Source: Rehmannia glutinosa (lineage: Eukaryota > Streptophyta > Magnoliopsida > Lamiales > Orobanchaceae). From it: a DNA stretch of 64,000 nt. Every line of letters begins with the position of its first letter. Position 1 is the stretch's first letter. The position numbers and the translations under genes are program-made. Under the pieces are notes generated by a model, which made no database searches, was not told where the DNA came from, and was given only the letters and a program-made list of their open reading frames with translations. Location of the stretch: positions 372,001 through 436,000 of the forward strand of contig JABTTQ020001780.1 of assembly GCA_016081115.2 (NCBI GenBank), in the 5' to 3' direction. Of the stretch, positions 23,819 through 34,920 are shown piece by piece.

Positions 23819-24500
23819 AATCGTCAATCCAGTAAAGTGCTTGAGGTCCAACAACTGGTATCAGAGCAGGTCACGAGTTCGAATTTCCTTAGAAGCACGC
23901 TGCAGTGGAGATTGTTAGGAGCGGTGGAACTGAGATGCTGGTTCGTTAGAGGTAAACGGACTAGAACTGAAGGTAGGCTTCAAGGTGGCTAGAACTGAGG
24001 TAAACAAACTGGAACTGAAGGTGTAGGTTGCTGGGTGGCCGGAATGGAGAGGCTAGCGTGATGCGATGCTTGAACTGAAAAAGTTGGCGTTAGAACTGAG
24101 GAAGGTTGGCGGACGGGGAGGTTGCCAAGCATCGAGCGAGATCTTTGGCCGAGAGGGGAATTGTTGGGCGTTGATCCAGCATCCTGCCTGCAATGGGCTT
24201 TAAAAGAGGCGCGAGGCGCGGCCCGCGATTCGAACTCGTGAGCACTAGATTGTACAAGTTGAAGGGGAGCTTAAAGGATTAGATTTGGACTACCCATACC
24301 AACAGATGCATCTTCTTTTATGGTGCCCATTACATAGAAACTCAGAGGTTAGGCGTGCTTGGCCTGGAGTAGACATGAGATGGGTGACCTCCTGGGAAGT
24401 TTTCCAGGGAGCGTGTGAGTGAGGACAAAGCATGCTAGAAACGACTCGTATTGGTTTGTGGGGACATTCGTCAATCCAGTAAAGCACTGGAGGTCCAACA
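23819..24500 (+). mobile_element. Cassandra-type TRIM, copy 1 (5' truncated)
   Basis: Order: tail of a 5' LTR ending GGTCCAACA (to 23853), primer site TGGTATCAGAGC (23856-23867), about 300 bp of non-coding interior, purine tract GAGAGGGGAAT (24151-24161), then a 339-bp 3' LTR (24162-24500) running TGTTGGGC..GGTCCAACA. The LTR carries a 5S rRNA-like domain, the hallmark of Cassandra TRIMs. It replaces part of the host gypsy LTR, and most of its 5' LTR is missing. Confidence 0.85.
24287..24405 (+). promoter_or_regulatory. 5S rRNA-like domain in the Cassandra LTR
   Basis: About 120 bp aligns by eye to plant 5S rRNA: 'CATACCAACA', 'CCCATTACATAGAAACTC', 'GGTTAGGCGTGCTTGG' (A box; 5S has AGTTAAGCGTGCTTGG) and 'ATGGGTGACCTCCTGGGAAG' (24380-24399), identical to the 5S C box. 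The Pol III internal promoter elements are therefore largely kept. It is not a 5S gene: it is diverged and lies inside an LTR. Confidence 0.85.
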
Positions 24501-25217
24501 GTAGAGACGTCATGGATTCTCGGATACTGGCTCTGGCACGATCCATTAGATGGATAAAGTAGTTTGTTAGGAGTCGATGTTTGATCAACATGCCTATGCC
24601 GAGTAAGGTTGATCTTGTTGCGTCACACTTTGTTCGCAACACTTCTGTCTGAATCTGGGTTGGTGTTATGTTGTATACGCAACAATATCCGTTTGACTAA
24701 TTCTGTTATGATCTGAAATGCATAATTCATCTATTTTTATAGGAACTGTATTTATGTGGTATTCATGTCTCATGCATCGATTTCATAGAAATGTTTTCTT
24801 GCATAACTGAAAGCCGCACTTTAGCACACATCCATCCACCGAGAATTTTTATCTTACTCCCGCCTTTTCAACAACCAGATGGCGAGCTACCGTTCTATGA
24901 GGACGGTGCTAATGACCTTCAGGCGACAAAGTGATTTCCATAGTTAGATGCCCGATGTTTGTTTTTTTGAATTGTTATATAATAGACTAAATTCTTCTAT
25001 TTGGGATTTTGGCTTGTATCATGGGTCTTGAAGACGTTAAGATTTAAATTGTATCTCGAAATAGTTTCCCTGCTATTCGTACTCTATCTTAGTTGTATTT
25101 GATTACAATGATTATTTGGGGATAAGTGTTGACTTTTATTTTTGTTGATATTGCGGGCGTGGTAAACCGTATAAATTTGACTGTTTGTGTCACTGCTCCC
25201 ATTTTTGGGGCGTGACA

Positions 25218-25964
25218 GTTGTGGCATCAGAGCTCGGCTAGTAAGAAGGAAACTTACACCGAGCTGACCTAGGATAAAACCCTATGCTTGTGTTAGGAAT
25301 TACCACTATCGATATGTTTAAGTTAGATTTCGTGATATTTGGGAATCTGTAGAACATTTGATACTATAATTGATAGTTGTAAGTTGATTTATTACCAACA
25401 CTTAGTTGACTTTCCTGATTGAGTTAGTACTAGCTAGTTGTTCTTGCCTCACTTAGTTATTCTATTCTCGTATTTGACAAGCACTAGTATGTTTTGTCCA
25501 TGTACGGATCCCTAGGAGATGACTTAGTCGATGGTTTGGGAGCTATGAGCCGAGGTTATCTCCAAACTTCATAAGAAGAAGCATCACATGAAGGCATTGG
25601 AGTAGCACTTATATAACGAACATGAGAACACGACAAAACTTACTACCCAACTGGAGGAATACAAGTAGCTGATATGTGCCCGGGATGACCAAAATTGGAT
25701 ACTTTACAAGTGACTAGACAATATGACCAAATACGTGTATCGTGGGGACCAAAACGCACCGTGAGCTATTGGAAAATATTGATGACCTTTGTCAACCGTG
25801 ACGACGGTTTCAACAAAACGTCCAAGAGGATCGAGAACATGCGGAACCCAATAATAGGTGATCAACATCCAAACCAAATATTATCCCAAAAATACCCAAA
25901 AATATTATCCCTAGATGGAGAAGATAAATTTCCTCAACCACCTGAGGAATGCGAAGATCCGGAG
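25218..25964 (+). other. short interior of the gypsy element
   Basis: Only about 750 bases separate primer site and second LTR block, with no gag or pol domain. The element is a large-deletion derivative or non-autonomous. An open frame at 25695-26036 crosses the LTR junction and shows no known domain. Confidence 0.5.
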
Positions 25965-27019
25965 ACCATTTGTGCAATCTTTGCAAACTTTGAGAACTAT
26001 TTTGTAAATACCAAAACTGTCCAAGGACCACTTTGAAATTCTCGAGAATATGGATTTTACTTGATTGTAATAATTATATTTTAAGGAATTAAGAAAAGTT
26101 TAAGTGTTTGGATTAAGAAATCCAAGAAATCTAATTATTGGAAATTTAAGGACTTAACTGTGAAAATCTAAAAGTTTAAGGACCAAATTAAAATTTTCAG
26201 AAATTGTACAACCCATGTACCTAAAAACTATTTAAACTTGATTTTATAATATTATGAACCTATGGTTCAAGTTTCATAACAACCGGACTTCAAACGAGTC
26301 CTTAAGACAAAGTTGAATTTTGGCTTTGAAATGCAATTTTCAAAATCAGAGGGACCTAAATTGCAGATTTTATAAATTTTTTTCTTAAATCCTACTGTCC
26401 TAAATGATATTTTAAAATTATAATCACATTAAAAACCCTACCAGTTTGGGAGATACGCATTTTTAAAGTTCGGGTCAAAAGTGAATTTTTAAAAAATAAG
26501 GGACCAAGCTGTAAAATTTCAAAAACCTAACTCCAACCTTTTAGAGTTCAAGCTCTCTAGAATTATTGAAGAATTTAGAAACTGACCTCACCTTTTTTCG
26601 ATTTCAGGATCAAGAATTATCGAATTTTAAAACCCGATAAGAACGATTTTCGATAAAATATACTTGTTAGATTTTCATTTTACTCAAGGTCCTAGAAAAT
26701 TTACTTTCAACCTTAGTCTACTTAGTACACCATATATTATCTTTTATATTATCCAAAAAGGATATTATTTGCTTATCTTGCCCGAACCTTTTTAATGGAC
26801 CTTTTCATCCGAATAAAGTACGCACTCAAAATGCCGACTTCCTCGCTTTGAATATGTGAATACGTTAGTACCTTAGATTTTAGATAATATACAGACTCAA
26901 ATATCTGCCAAGGCTAGATTGTCCATCTGATAACTCGTCTGTTAAACTACACTTTGATATAGTCAGTACGAGACATTGTGTAATTTGTTCACTCGAGCTA
27001 CCTTAATGAGTTGTGATAT

Positions 27020-27792
27020 TGTTGGGCTTTGGTCCAACATCCTACCTGCAATGAACTTTAAAAGATGAGCGAGGCGTGGCCCGCGATTCGAACTCGTGAG
27101 CGCTGAATTGCACAATTAAATGAGAGTTTAAAGGATTTGATATTGACTACCTATAACAACAGATGCATCTTTGTGTCCATTACATAGATACTCCATGGTT
27201 AAACGTGCTTGGTCCGGAGTAGATATGAGATGAGTGACCTCCTGGGAAATAATTTTTAAGGAGCGCATGAGTGAGGATAAAGCGCTAGAAAAAGACTCGT
27301 GTTGGTTTATGGGGACAATCGTCAATCCATGGAGGCTGGAGTGACACGACGCTTGAGGCGGGAGAAGTTGACATTAGAATCGAGGAAGTTTGGTGGGCAA
27401 TGGAGGTTGCCAAACACTAGAGCTGAGATGTTGGCAGGTGCTGGGAGGAAAATTGTTGAGCTTTGGTCCAACATCGTGCCTGCAATGTACTTTAAAAGAG
27501 GTGCGAGGCGCGGCCCGTGATTCGAACTTGTGAGCGCTGAATTGCACATTTAAAGGAGAACTTAAAGGATTTGATATAGACTACCTATATCAACAGATAC
27601 ATCTTCTTTTCTGGTGTCCATTACATAGACATTCCATGGTTAAATGTGTTTGGCTGGAGTAGATATGGGATGAGTGACCCCCTGTGAAGCAATTTTCAGG
27701 GAGCGCGTGAGTAAGGACAAAACGCGCTAGAAAAGACTCGTGTTGGTTTGTGGAGATAGTCGTCAATCCAGTAAAACGCTTGAGGTCAAACA
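27020..27792 (+). mobile_element. Cassandra-type TRIM, copy 2
   Basis: Begins TGTTGGGCTTTGGTCC and ends GGTCAAACA. The 5' LTR (27020 to about 27328) has lost its end and the primer site in a deletion. Interior to 27453; purine tract GGGAGGAAAAT; 3' LTR 27454-27792 (339 bp). Flanks GATAT (27015-27019) and AATAT (27793-27797) fit a 5-bp duplication, because the first gypsy LTR shows the empty site 'GTGATATGTCTTGAAACTC' near 23580. 5S-like domains at about 27143-27255 and 27579-27690. Confidence 0.88.
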
Positions 27793-28374
27793 AATATGTC
27801 TTAAAACTCTTGAATATGTTTGCATTGATTTGTACTATTTTCGTGACTACGGTTTTTGTCGATGCATCAGAATGATGTGTGACGAGATCATATGGATACC
27901 TTATTGACACCATTGTATTTATGTAACTCTGAATGTTTTGGACATTGATCTAATTTGTTTCTGTTGGGTAGATAAGTCGAGTATGGGATCGTGTAGCTCA
28001 GTTGTAATTCCTTACCAGCCTCCATTGTCCAAATCCCAATCTTCTAGTTGGATAAGAGAGTTTGATGGGTGATTGGGTCGTAGTTATGATTATGACGATA
28101 TCTAGGTCTTACACAATCTACTGTGGAGACGTCGTGCCTTCTGGGATACTGGGTCCAACCATATCCATTGAAAGGATAAGGTGATTTATCGGGGAGTTGA
28201 TGTTTAATCAACACACCTCTGCCGAATAAGGCCGGTCTATTTACGTCACACTTTGTGCGCAACACTTCTATTTGAATCTGGGTTGGCGTTATGTTGTATA
28301 TGCAACCATATCTGTTTGACTGATTCTGTTATGATCTGAAATGCGAATTTATCTGTTGTTATAAGAACTGTATT

Positions 28375-28628
28375 TAGGGGTGGCAATGCCCAACATGACA
28401 CGAAACCCGAACACGAACCCGACCCAAAGTTACTGAGAGAAACCCGAACCCGAACACGAGAAACACGAGCCCGAAACCGACTAACACGAACACGACCCGA
28501 TGTTACTAATTTGTCTAAAACATAGTAATTTTAAATTTTCATTAACTTTCGATGTATTTTAAGCATAACCTGAAATCAACTCGAAGCCAAACACGAACCC
28601 GACCCGATGACCCGAATTGCCACCCCTA
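28375..28628. mobile_element. hAT MITE
   Basis: 254 bp with TAGGGGTGGCAAT termini and an interior of 'AACCCGAACACGAACCCGAC' type repeats. A perfect 8-bp duplication ACTGTATT flanks it (28367-28374, 28629-28636). The sister LTR has the undisturbed site 'GAACTGTATTTATGTGG' near 24745. Confidence 0.95.
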
Positions 28629-29087
28629 ACTGTATTTATGTGACATTCATGTCTCATGCATCGATTTCATAGAACTGTTTTCTTGCAAAACTGAAAGACA
28701 CACTTTCACGCATACACACCCATCCACTGAGAATTTTTGTCTCACTCCCACTTTTTTAACAACCAGATGGTGAGCTGTCGTGCTATGAGGACGAGGCCGA
28801 TGACCTTCAGGCTACGAAGTGGTTTTCGTAGTTAGATGCCCGATGTTTTGTTTTCCGGATTGTTATGTAATAGACTAAATATTTTCTATTTGGGATTTTG
28901 GCTTGTATTATAGACTTAATTTGTATTTCGAAATAGTTTCACTGCTATTTGTACTCTATTTTAGTTGTATTATGATAACAATGGTTATTTGAGGATAATT
29001 AATGTTATGTTTGTTGATATCGCCAGCGTGGCAAATTGGCCTAAGTTTGATTGTATATGTCACAGTTCCCTTTTTCGGGGCGTGATA

Positions 29088-30870
29088 ATATATATTTAAA
29101 GTATGAAAATATAACATTATTTAATTAGTCATCATTGTTTTTATTTTCCAAAATTGAATAACTTTATATAGCATTTAAAATGGGCGGAATTTATTTGGAG
29201 ATACTATTCATAGAGATATCTTTATATATATAGATACATTATATGATTTATAATAAATATAAACTATTTCCTTAATTATAGTAAAATCATTTATGTAAAA
29301 TATATGTACCAAATTATGAGAGATTAGTAAAATCTACATTCTTTACTAAAATCATTTATCTTTTGTATTAAGATATGTGCATATACAATATATATACACA
29401 TACGATTGATTGTAAATATAAATATGTTTGGGAAGTAATAATTTACTTAATTTCGTAAAAATCTGCAATATGTGATGTAAATTATGATTTCAGTTAACAA
29501 TTAGATCATGACTTTTTTAAACTTATCAGCGTTTAAAATATATTATATAAATGGTTAATTGATAATACAAACATGTATGACAAGCAATAATTAATTCAAG
29601 TTGTTGTATGACAAGCAATAATAAATTATGAAACCGCGTATAATCAAATTTACAGAAAATTGAGAGAGATTCTGGTAATATGTTATATTTACGATTTTGA
29701 TAATACAAACATGTTTGGCAAGTAATAATTAATCTCAGCTGCTATAAATATGCACTATATAATTTAAATTAAGAAAATTTGTAAAACACGTATACTCATA
29801 TTTGCAGCAATTACCATACAAACATGTTTGGCCAGTAATAATTGATTTAAGTTGCTATAAATATGCAATATGTAATTTAAATTAAGAAAGTATGAAATAC
29901 ACGCATACTGATATTTGCAGCAAATTTAGATTAGATTTATTTGCGCCGGTATAATAATAATAATAATAAAACGTTCCTTTTAAAAATCGATAAGCGCGAA
30001 TACAATTGACAGAATCGAATTACCACTTATAGGTCTAAAAAATGGGCTGGAAAATTTCAACATACTTTTTTAGACCCTTCTCCTTATACATATATATATA
30101 TAGATTCCGTGTCGATCCTCTGGCCTTTGCATAATTGCATATAACTTGAGCCTTGCATGGAGATCTAGGGGGGCCTCCCTGGCCCCCGGTAGACACCCCA
30201 AATTTTTTTATACCATTTTATCTCTGGGAAAAAATAAAAAAAGTATGTTTTTTAATAGAATAAAATAGTTAAGCTAGAAGAAAAAAAATTTGGCTAGGGG
30301 TTGTCGAGCCGACTAGCTATGCCCTTGCATGCACAGTTTTGAAATTTTATTTCGTTTCATATTGTAATACTATCTATATTGTTAAGTTACATGTATAATG
30401 TTATTCAAATGACGTGTATGATTAGTTTTGTAATAATTAAACGGATATGAGTTGGCGAAACTTTTCACCCTAATACGGTGACGATGCAATCCTGTTACAT
30501 GTCAGGGTGACAGAAAATTGGATATAGCAAGGTTGAAAATCGAACTAAGATGCTCAATACTCGGCTCAAAATGGATCGTCAAAATTTCGTTTAAGCTCTG
30601 TTCATTAACATAACAACCCAAATTTGAACATAAATTTTCATCGATAAAAATAAAGCTAGCTAGCTCAGCTCTAGCTCGACTCGATTAGTAAAACAATTTA
30701 CATAATATGTGTAAAAATACAAACTACTCAAGTTTGATTCATGTTTAACTCGATTTGATTAATAATCAAACCAAACTCAAACACAATTTTGAAATTCTAT
30801 AAAAATTCAAACAAGGTCGAACAATATTATGTCCAGCTCTACTCAATTCTTGTACACCCCTACTAGCAGA
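29088..30870. other. AT-rich intergenic DNA with degenerate tandem repeats
   Basis: Units of about 115 bp ('ACAAACATGTTTGGCAAGTA', then 'GCTATAAATATGCA..TTTAAATTAAG..ATTTGCAGCA') recur at about 29410, 29565, 29706 and 29818. The remainder, to 30870, has no gene that I can see. Confidence 0.6.
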
Positions 30871-31090
30871 TAGAGCTGTCAAAACCAATCCGGCCCGATG
30901 AAAAGGCTAAGTTGCATTTTCATAGGCTCGAAAGAGATCGAGCCTATTTTGGTCCAATAAATTGAGTCGGTCCGATCAACCTAATATGTTTTATGTGTAT
31001 TTTCAAAATATGGGACAAGCACGAGCTCCAAAAATAGCGGTCCAATGTTTTTCTTTGGCCCGACGGCCACAAACCTATTTGACAGCTCTA
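30871..31090. mobile_element. hAT MITE
   Basis: 220 bp with TAGAGCTGTCAAA and inverted TTTGACAGCTCTA ends. Flanks CTAGCAGA and CTGGCAGC match at 6 of 8 positions, as a decayed 8-bp duplication would. Confidence 0.75.
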
Positions 31091-31344
31091 CTGGCAGCCA
31101 ATCCAAATAAACAGATAGGTTTGAAGCCATGCACAAACTAGTACATTAATTAATTAACAAAATAGCAAGAGTAATATGAGTTGCCATGTAACTCCTTTTA
31201 GTCCTTTTCACAGCACCTATAGTCTATACACAATCCATCCATAACAAAATTCAACCAAAAACTATATTAAGATTCGTAATATTTCGAAGTAGAAAGATGA
31301 AAAATGCTATTCTTAATTTTAATCAATCCTTACCTAAACAATCT

Positions 31345-33378
31345 TCACATTTTTCTTGCAGTTGTCTTGACAAGAGGCTTGCAAGAACTCTCACATACAT
31401 TAATAAACTGATCCCCATCTGGCAACTCTTCCACCAATCTCAGCAACTTGTCAACAATTTCTCCAGCATTAGGCCTCGAACTAGGATCATCCTCAACGCA
31501 CGATTTCGCAAGATTAGCCAACATAACAGCTCCATCAAATGAATAATTCTCCCCCAATGCACCATCAATCCATCCCCTCAATTCCTCAGAATCCTCAGAT
31601 TGCAAAATATGCTTTATTTCATCAGACAGCTTAATAAAATCTCTGTTGTCTTCCTTCTCTTCGTCTAGCGTTATCGGAGGTTTTCCGGACAAAACCTCCA
31701 ACAAAACAACTCCATAAGCAAAAACATCGATACTCGGAGAAATTGTGCCTTGAGCGAGATACTCGGGCGCTAAGTATCCTTTTTTCCAAATTTTCCCCTG
31801 ACAGGATTCTTGATCGTCCGCTTCTGTTCCAATGCACCTGGACATACCCAAATTACCGACTTTGGCGCTGAAATCTTCGTCGAGAAATATGTTTCGACTC
31901 TTTATGTTTCGAAGGACATAACTAGGATTCATCACATGGTGCATGTATTGTAAAGCAGTTGCTACATCTAAACAGATTTTTATCCTCTGAGTCCATGTTA
32001 GAAAACAACTGCAGGATGCAATAAAATGGCTCTTGATTGCTAATCCGCCATGAATCCAATCCTTCAAAGAACCATTTTTCGCGTACTCAAAAACGACGAA
32101 GGAATCTGGACCGTCGGTTAGACATGTGCCCAATAGCCTGATCGTGTTGGGATGACGATGAATCCTTTCGTCGAACAGGTGGTAGTCAATTTTAGAAATG
32201 GTGTCAGGTGTAACGCGTTTTATCGCCAAGTTTTTCCCTTTGAGACGGCCGTGAAATACAGAGCCCTCAATGAGATTACTGGAGCTGAAATCCTCTGTTG
32301 CCTTTTGAAGCTCCTCAAATGTGTAGTTTTCTAAGGGCTTTTTGTGGGGTGTTGTGGTATCAGTAGATGGATCATCAAAATTGTATTGAGATCCCTCAAA
32401 TGAAACTTTCTTATCACTTGTTGTTCTGATGCTTAAACCTAATTGCTGTTGTACTTCTAAATCTCCATTATTGATTGGCTCCTCATTTTCCTTTTTTTTC
32501 CTGTGAATGAAAAAAATTACTGCCCCAATAGCTATGCAAGCAATTAAAAGCCCAATTACAGCAATAGCAATGTAGACTCCAAGCATCTTCATTTTGGGTT
32601 TTTATCTTGTGTGAATTTTTAACAAGAATATTTGCTGCTGGATTTCCCGAATTGGGCTCTAGGGTTTTTGGCGAGAAATTAAGAAATGGCTTGTTTTCTA
32701 AAGGAAGCAAAAGAGTTGAAAATGGTAAAAGGCTATTTTCTGGTTTAAAAACTGTTTTGGAGTATTTGTTATAAGTAGCAACAATGTTTTCTTGAGTAAC
32801 ATTGAAATTAACTGCCAATTCAGCTAATGTATCAACTTCTTTCACAGGATAAGACAGCAGAATATTAATCTTACTCAATCCAGCTGAAGAATATGGGCAA
32901 GCACATTTCAGTGGAATTAAAAGATTAATCTTTTCGACAAGATTCCAGGGCGAAAAACTCGGGTTTTCTCCTTAATAGCCTTGCAAGATGTTAAGCCCTC
33001 TAGAGACTCAGCAATCTCATAAAAGCTCTCCCCTTTAATGGTGGTCTTTTTAACTTCTGCCTCAAAAACTCCATCATTGCTGCATTTACAATCAAGTGGG
33101 ATTAAAAGTGGCTGCTCATTAGAAAAAAATTCGATTTCAGGCGAAAAGCCATTAGCTTCTGCAATCTCAGAACGAGGGATGTTTAAATAAGAGCTCAAAT
33201 TTGACATTGATGAGTAATTTGAATTAGCTCGTAAAATTGCATATGTTCTGCAATTTTCCTTTTGATCACAAAAAAACTGTGATGAAGATGATGTTGTGTC
33301 GCAGTTTTGGCTAAGTAAAGGTACAATTAGTGAAAGATAGAAGAGAATAAAAGCTCTGAGTTTGAGTTTTGTGATCAT
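31345..33378 (-). CDS. LysM receptor-like pseudokinase, LYK4/LYK5 type (two frameshifts as read)
   Basis: Plasma-membrane receptor-like protein of the chitin-sensing LysM family. N-terminal signal peptide (MITKLKLRAFILFYLSLIVP). Ectodomain with CxC spacers (CKC, CAC) separating LysM units. One membrane helix (GVYIAIAVIGLLIACIAIGA, near 32580-32510). Intracellular kinase fold in 32330-31400. The kinase lacks a glycine loop, the HRD motif reads 'LRNIKSRN' and DFG reads 'GNLG', while the VAIK lysine survives (LAIKRV). It should therefore be inactive, as known for LYK4/5, which act with the active kinase CERK1. About 677 codons, single exon, as in Arabidopsis. The frame shifts in an A-run near 32965 and shifts back in an A-run near 32600; all domains are present across the breaks. 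Start chosen at the first ATG before the signal peptide. Confidence 0.88.
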
Positions 33379-33487
33379 GTTTGCAGTTAACACTTAGGCT
33401 CACATGATTTGCCTAATAGGCTTTAGTTAAAAATGTGTGTACTTTTGAGGTGGTTGAATATTTTTGGGATCTATAACAAAGTGTGTC

Positions 33488-33497
33488 TATATAATAA
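33488..33497 (-). promoter_or_regulatory. possible TATA box of the LYK gene
   Basis: Minus-strand 'TTATTATATAG' about 110 bases upstream of the start codon. Position and sequence fit a plant TATA box; no other evidence. Confidence 0.4.
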
Positions 33498-33730
33498 GAG
33501 AGGATTTTAGGGACAGGATTCTTGGATTTAGCAGTGAGTGTAATATTTTTTTCTTTCTTTTCACTTGGATTCCTGTTGGTTGGTAATCCCTTATCTTGTG
33601 CTTGATTTAAAATGGGCATTGGGGTGGCTAATTATCCCTAGTAAAGATTTGTTCTTATGCCACTCATCATGATTATTCTTTGAACTGATAACTTGGAAGA
33701 AATTGAAACCTCCTTGGTTTCTATTTTAAA

Positions 33731-34920
33731 TATGGGACAGTTACAAAAACTATCCTACAGTTTAACTCAATTAAAAAAAAATCAATTATCTTTTAGAATA
33801 ACGAAAAAGCTCATTATGTATTACAAATATTCCTTCAAGTTTGTATTGGTTATACAAATTACCCCTTAGTGGATTGTAGGACCATCTTATGGATGCTATT
33901 CCGTAAGACGGATATTATGTAAAAAAATAAATTACGCTTCAGTGGGGAATCAAACACATGTCTATGGAGAAGTAAGGTGGTATTCTACCACTACACCACT
34001 AGTGCTTGTTGTACAATTTTAGTATAACCATGTATATAAACACATTCATAAATACACCTGGTAAATTAAAAAAAAAAATGCCTCTAAATTCAGAGGCTAA
34101 GAATCGAACCCAAGTCTATTAAAAAACATGATACATTATCTCAATAAATGGATACTTATAAAAGTGTTACTTTAACTACATCATATTTATTTTTTATTTT
34201 TCCTCTTTTTTTGTTCTTAGTTTGTAAATGTATTAAGAAATATGATACTTTATCTCAACAAATGGATATTTTTTACTTATAAAAGTGTTACTTTAACTAT
34301 ATCATATTTATTTTTTATTTTTCCTTCTTTCCTTCATTTCTAATTTGTGACTCTATTAAAAAACATGATACTTTATCTCAAAACATAGATACTTTAACGT
34401 ATAAAAGTGTTACTTTAATCTGTTATATATATTTATTGTAATATATTCATAATTTGTGACTATATTAAAAAATATGTTACTTTATCTCAAAAAATAAATA
34501 CTTTTACTTATAAAAGTATTACTTTAACTCTATCATATTTATTATTCATCTTTCTTTGTATTTATTATTAAAATATATAATACTTTATTTAAAAAACATA
34601 TATTTTTACTCTTAAAACATGATATTTTGTCTCAAAAAATATATATTTTTACTCATAAAGGTGTTACTTTAACTCTGATATATTTATTTTACCTTCAATG
34701 TAATGTAATCATAATATGTGGCTATATTAAAAAATATGATACTTTATCTAAAATAACCGATATTTTTTCTCATAAAATCATTACTTTAATCGGGAAAAAA
34801 AAAAAAAAAGAAAAAAAAAAAAAAAAAAGTTGCAGGTGGCATTGACCCGCGGACCTGGTCAACAGGATCCACGGGGACCAGTCTCTTGGTCGGTGGGATC
34901 CGTCTTACAGTTGAGACCGA
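33731..34920. mobile_element. TIR element with 'gatacttt' repeats, left part (resumes at 43398)
   Basis: The long left terminus (about 33731-33905) matches, inverted, 43398-43545: 'ACAAAAACTATCCT', a poly(A)/T tract, 'TTACAAATAT', and 'GTAGGACC(A/G)TCTTA(T/C)GG'. The full-length copia at 34921-43397 sits inside the right terminus; without it the element is about 1.34 kb. The interior (34125-34790) is an array of 'ATGATACTTTATCTCAAAAA' and 'AAAAGTGTTACTTTAAC' units. No transposase. Confidence 0.6.
33936..34005 (-). pseudogene. tRNA-Gly-like sequence
   Basis: On the minus strand a 70-base stretch begins GCACTAGTGGTGTAGTGGTAGAATACC, read in two pieces as GCACTAGTGGTG and TAGTGGTAGAATACC, matching the 5' half and A box of plant tRNA-Gly. 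It ends with B-box-like TGTTTGATTCC. The acceptor stem pairs at 5 of 7 positions and the anticodon arm is not preserved. It lies inside the TIR element, so it is a tRNA pseudogene or SINE-like piece. Confidence 0.5.

Larger units (their letters stand above)
22540..25217 (+). mobile_element. gypsy-type 5' LTR (first copy of a duplicated block)
   Basis: Matches 25965-29087 over its length apart from insertions. It ends 'GGGGCGTGACA' at 25217, followed by TGGCATCAGAGC (25222-25233), an initiator-Met primer site, which fixes the orientation as plus. Subtracting the Cassandra insertion leaves about 2.0 kb. The long LTR and 'CGGGGCGTGACA' end resemble plant chromovirus (Tekay/Del) LTRs; the lineage is inference. 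Confidence 0.75.
25965..29087 (+). mobile_element. gypsy-type 3' LTR (second copy)
   Basis: Second copy of the block at 22540-25217, ending 'GGGGCGTGATA'. Without its Cassandra (773 bp) and hAT MITE (254 bp plus 8-bp duplication) it is about 2.1 kb, the same as the first copy. Divergence between the copies is plain by eye, so the insertion is old. Confidence 0.7.

Noticed and set aside
24287..24405. Functional 5S rRNA gene
   Set aside because: Diverged, with an insertion near the middle and no normal 3' end; its LTR context explains it.
25695..26036. 113-codon open frame as a gene
   Set aside because: It crosses the boundary into the LTR block and shows no known domain or paralogue.
30150..30320. 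GGGGGCC-rich stretch as another hAT MITE
   Set aside because: No matching inverted terminus or duplication could be found.
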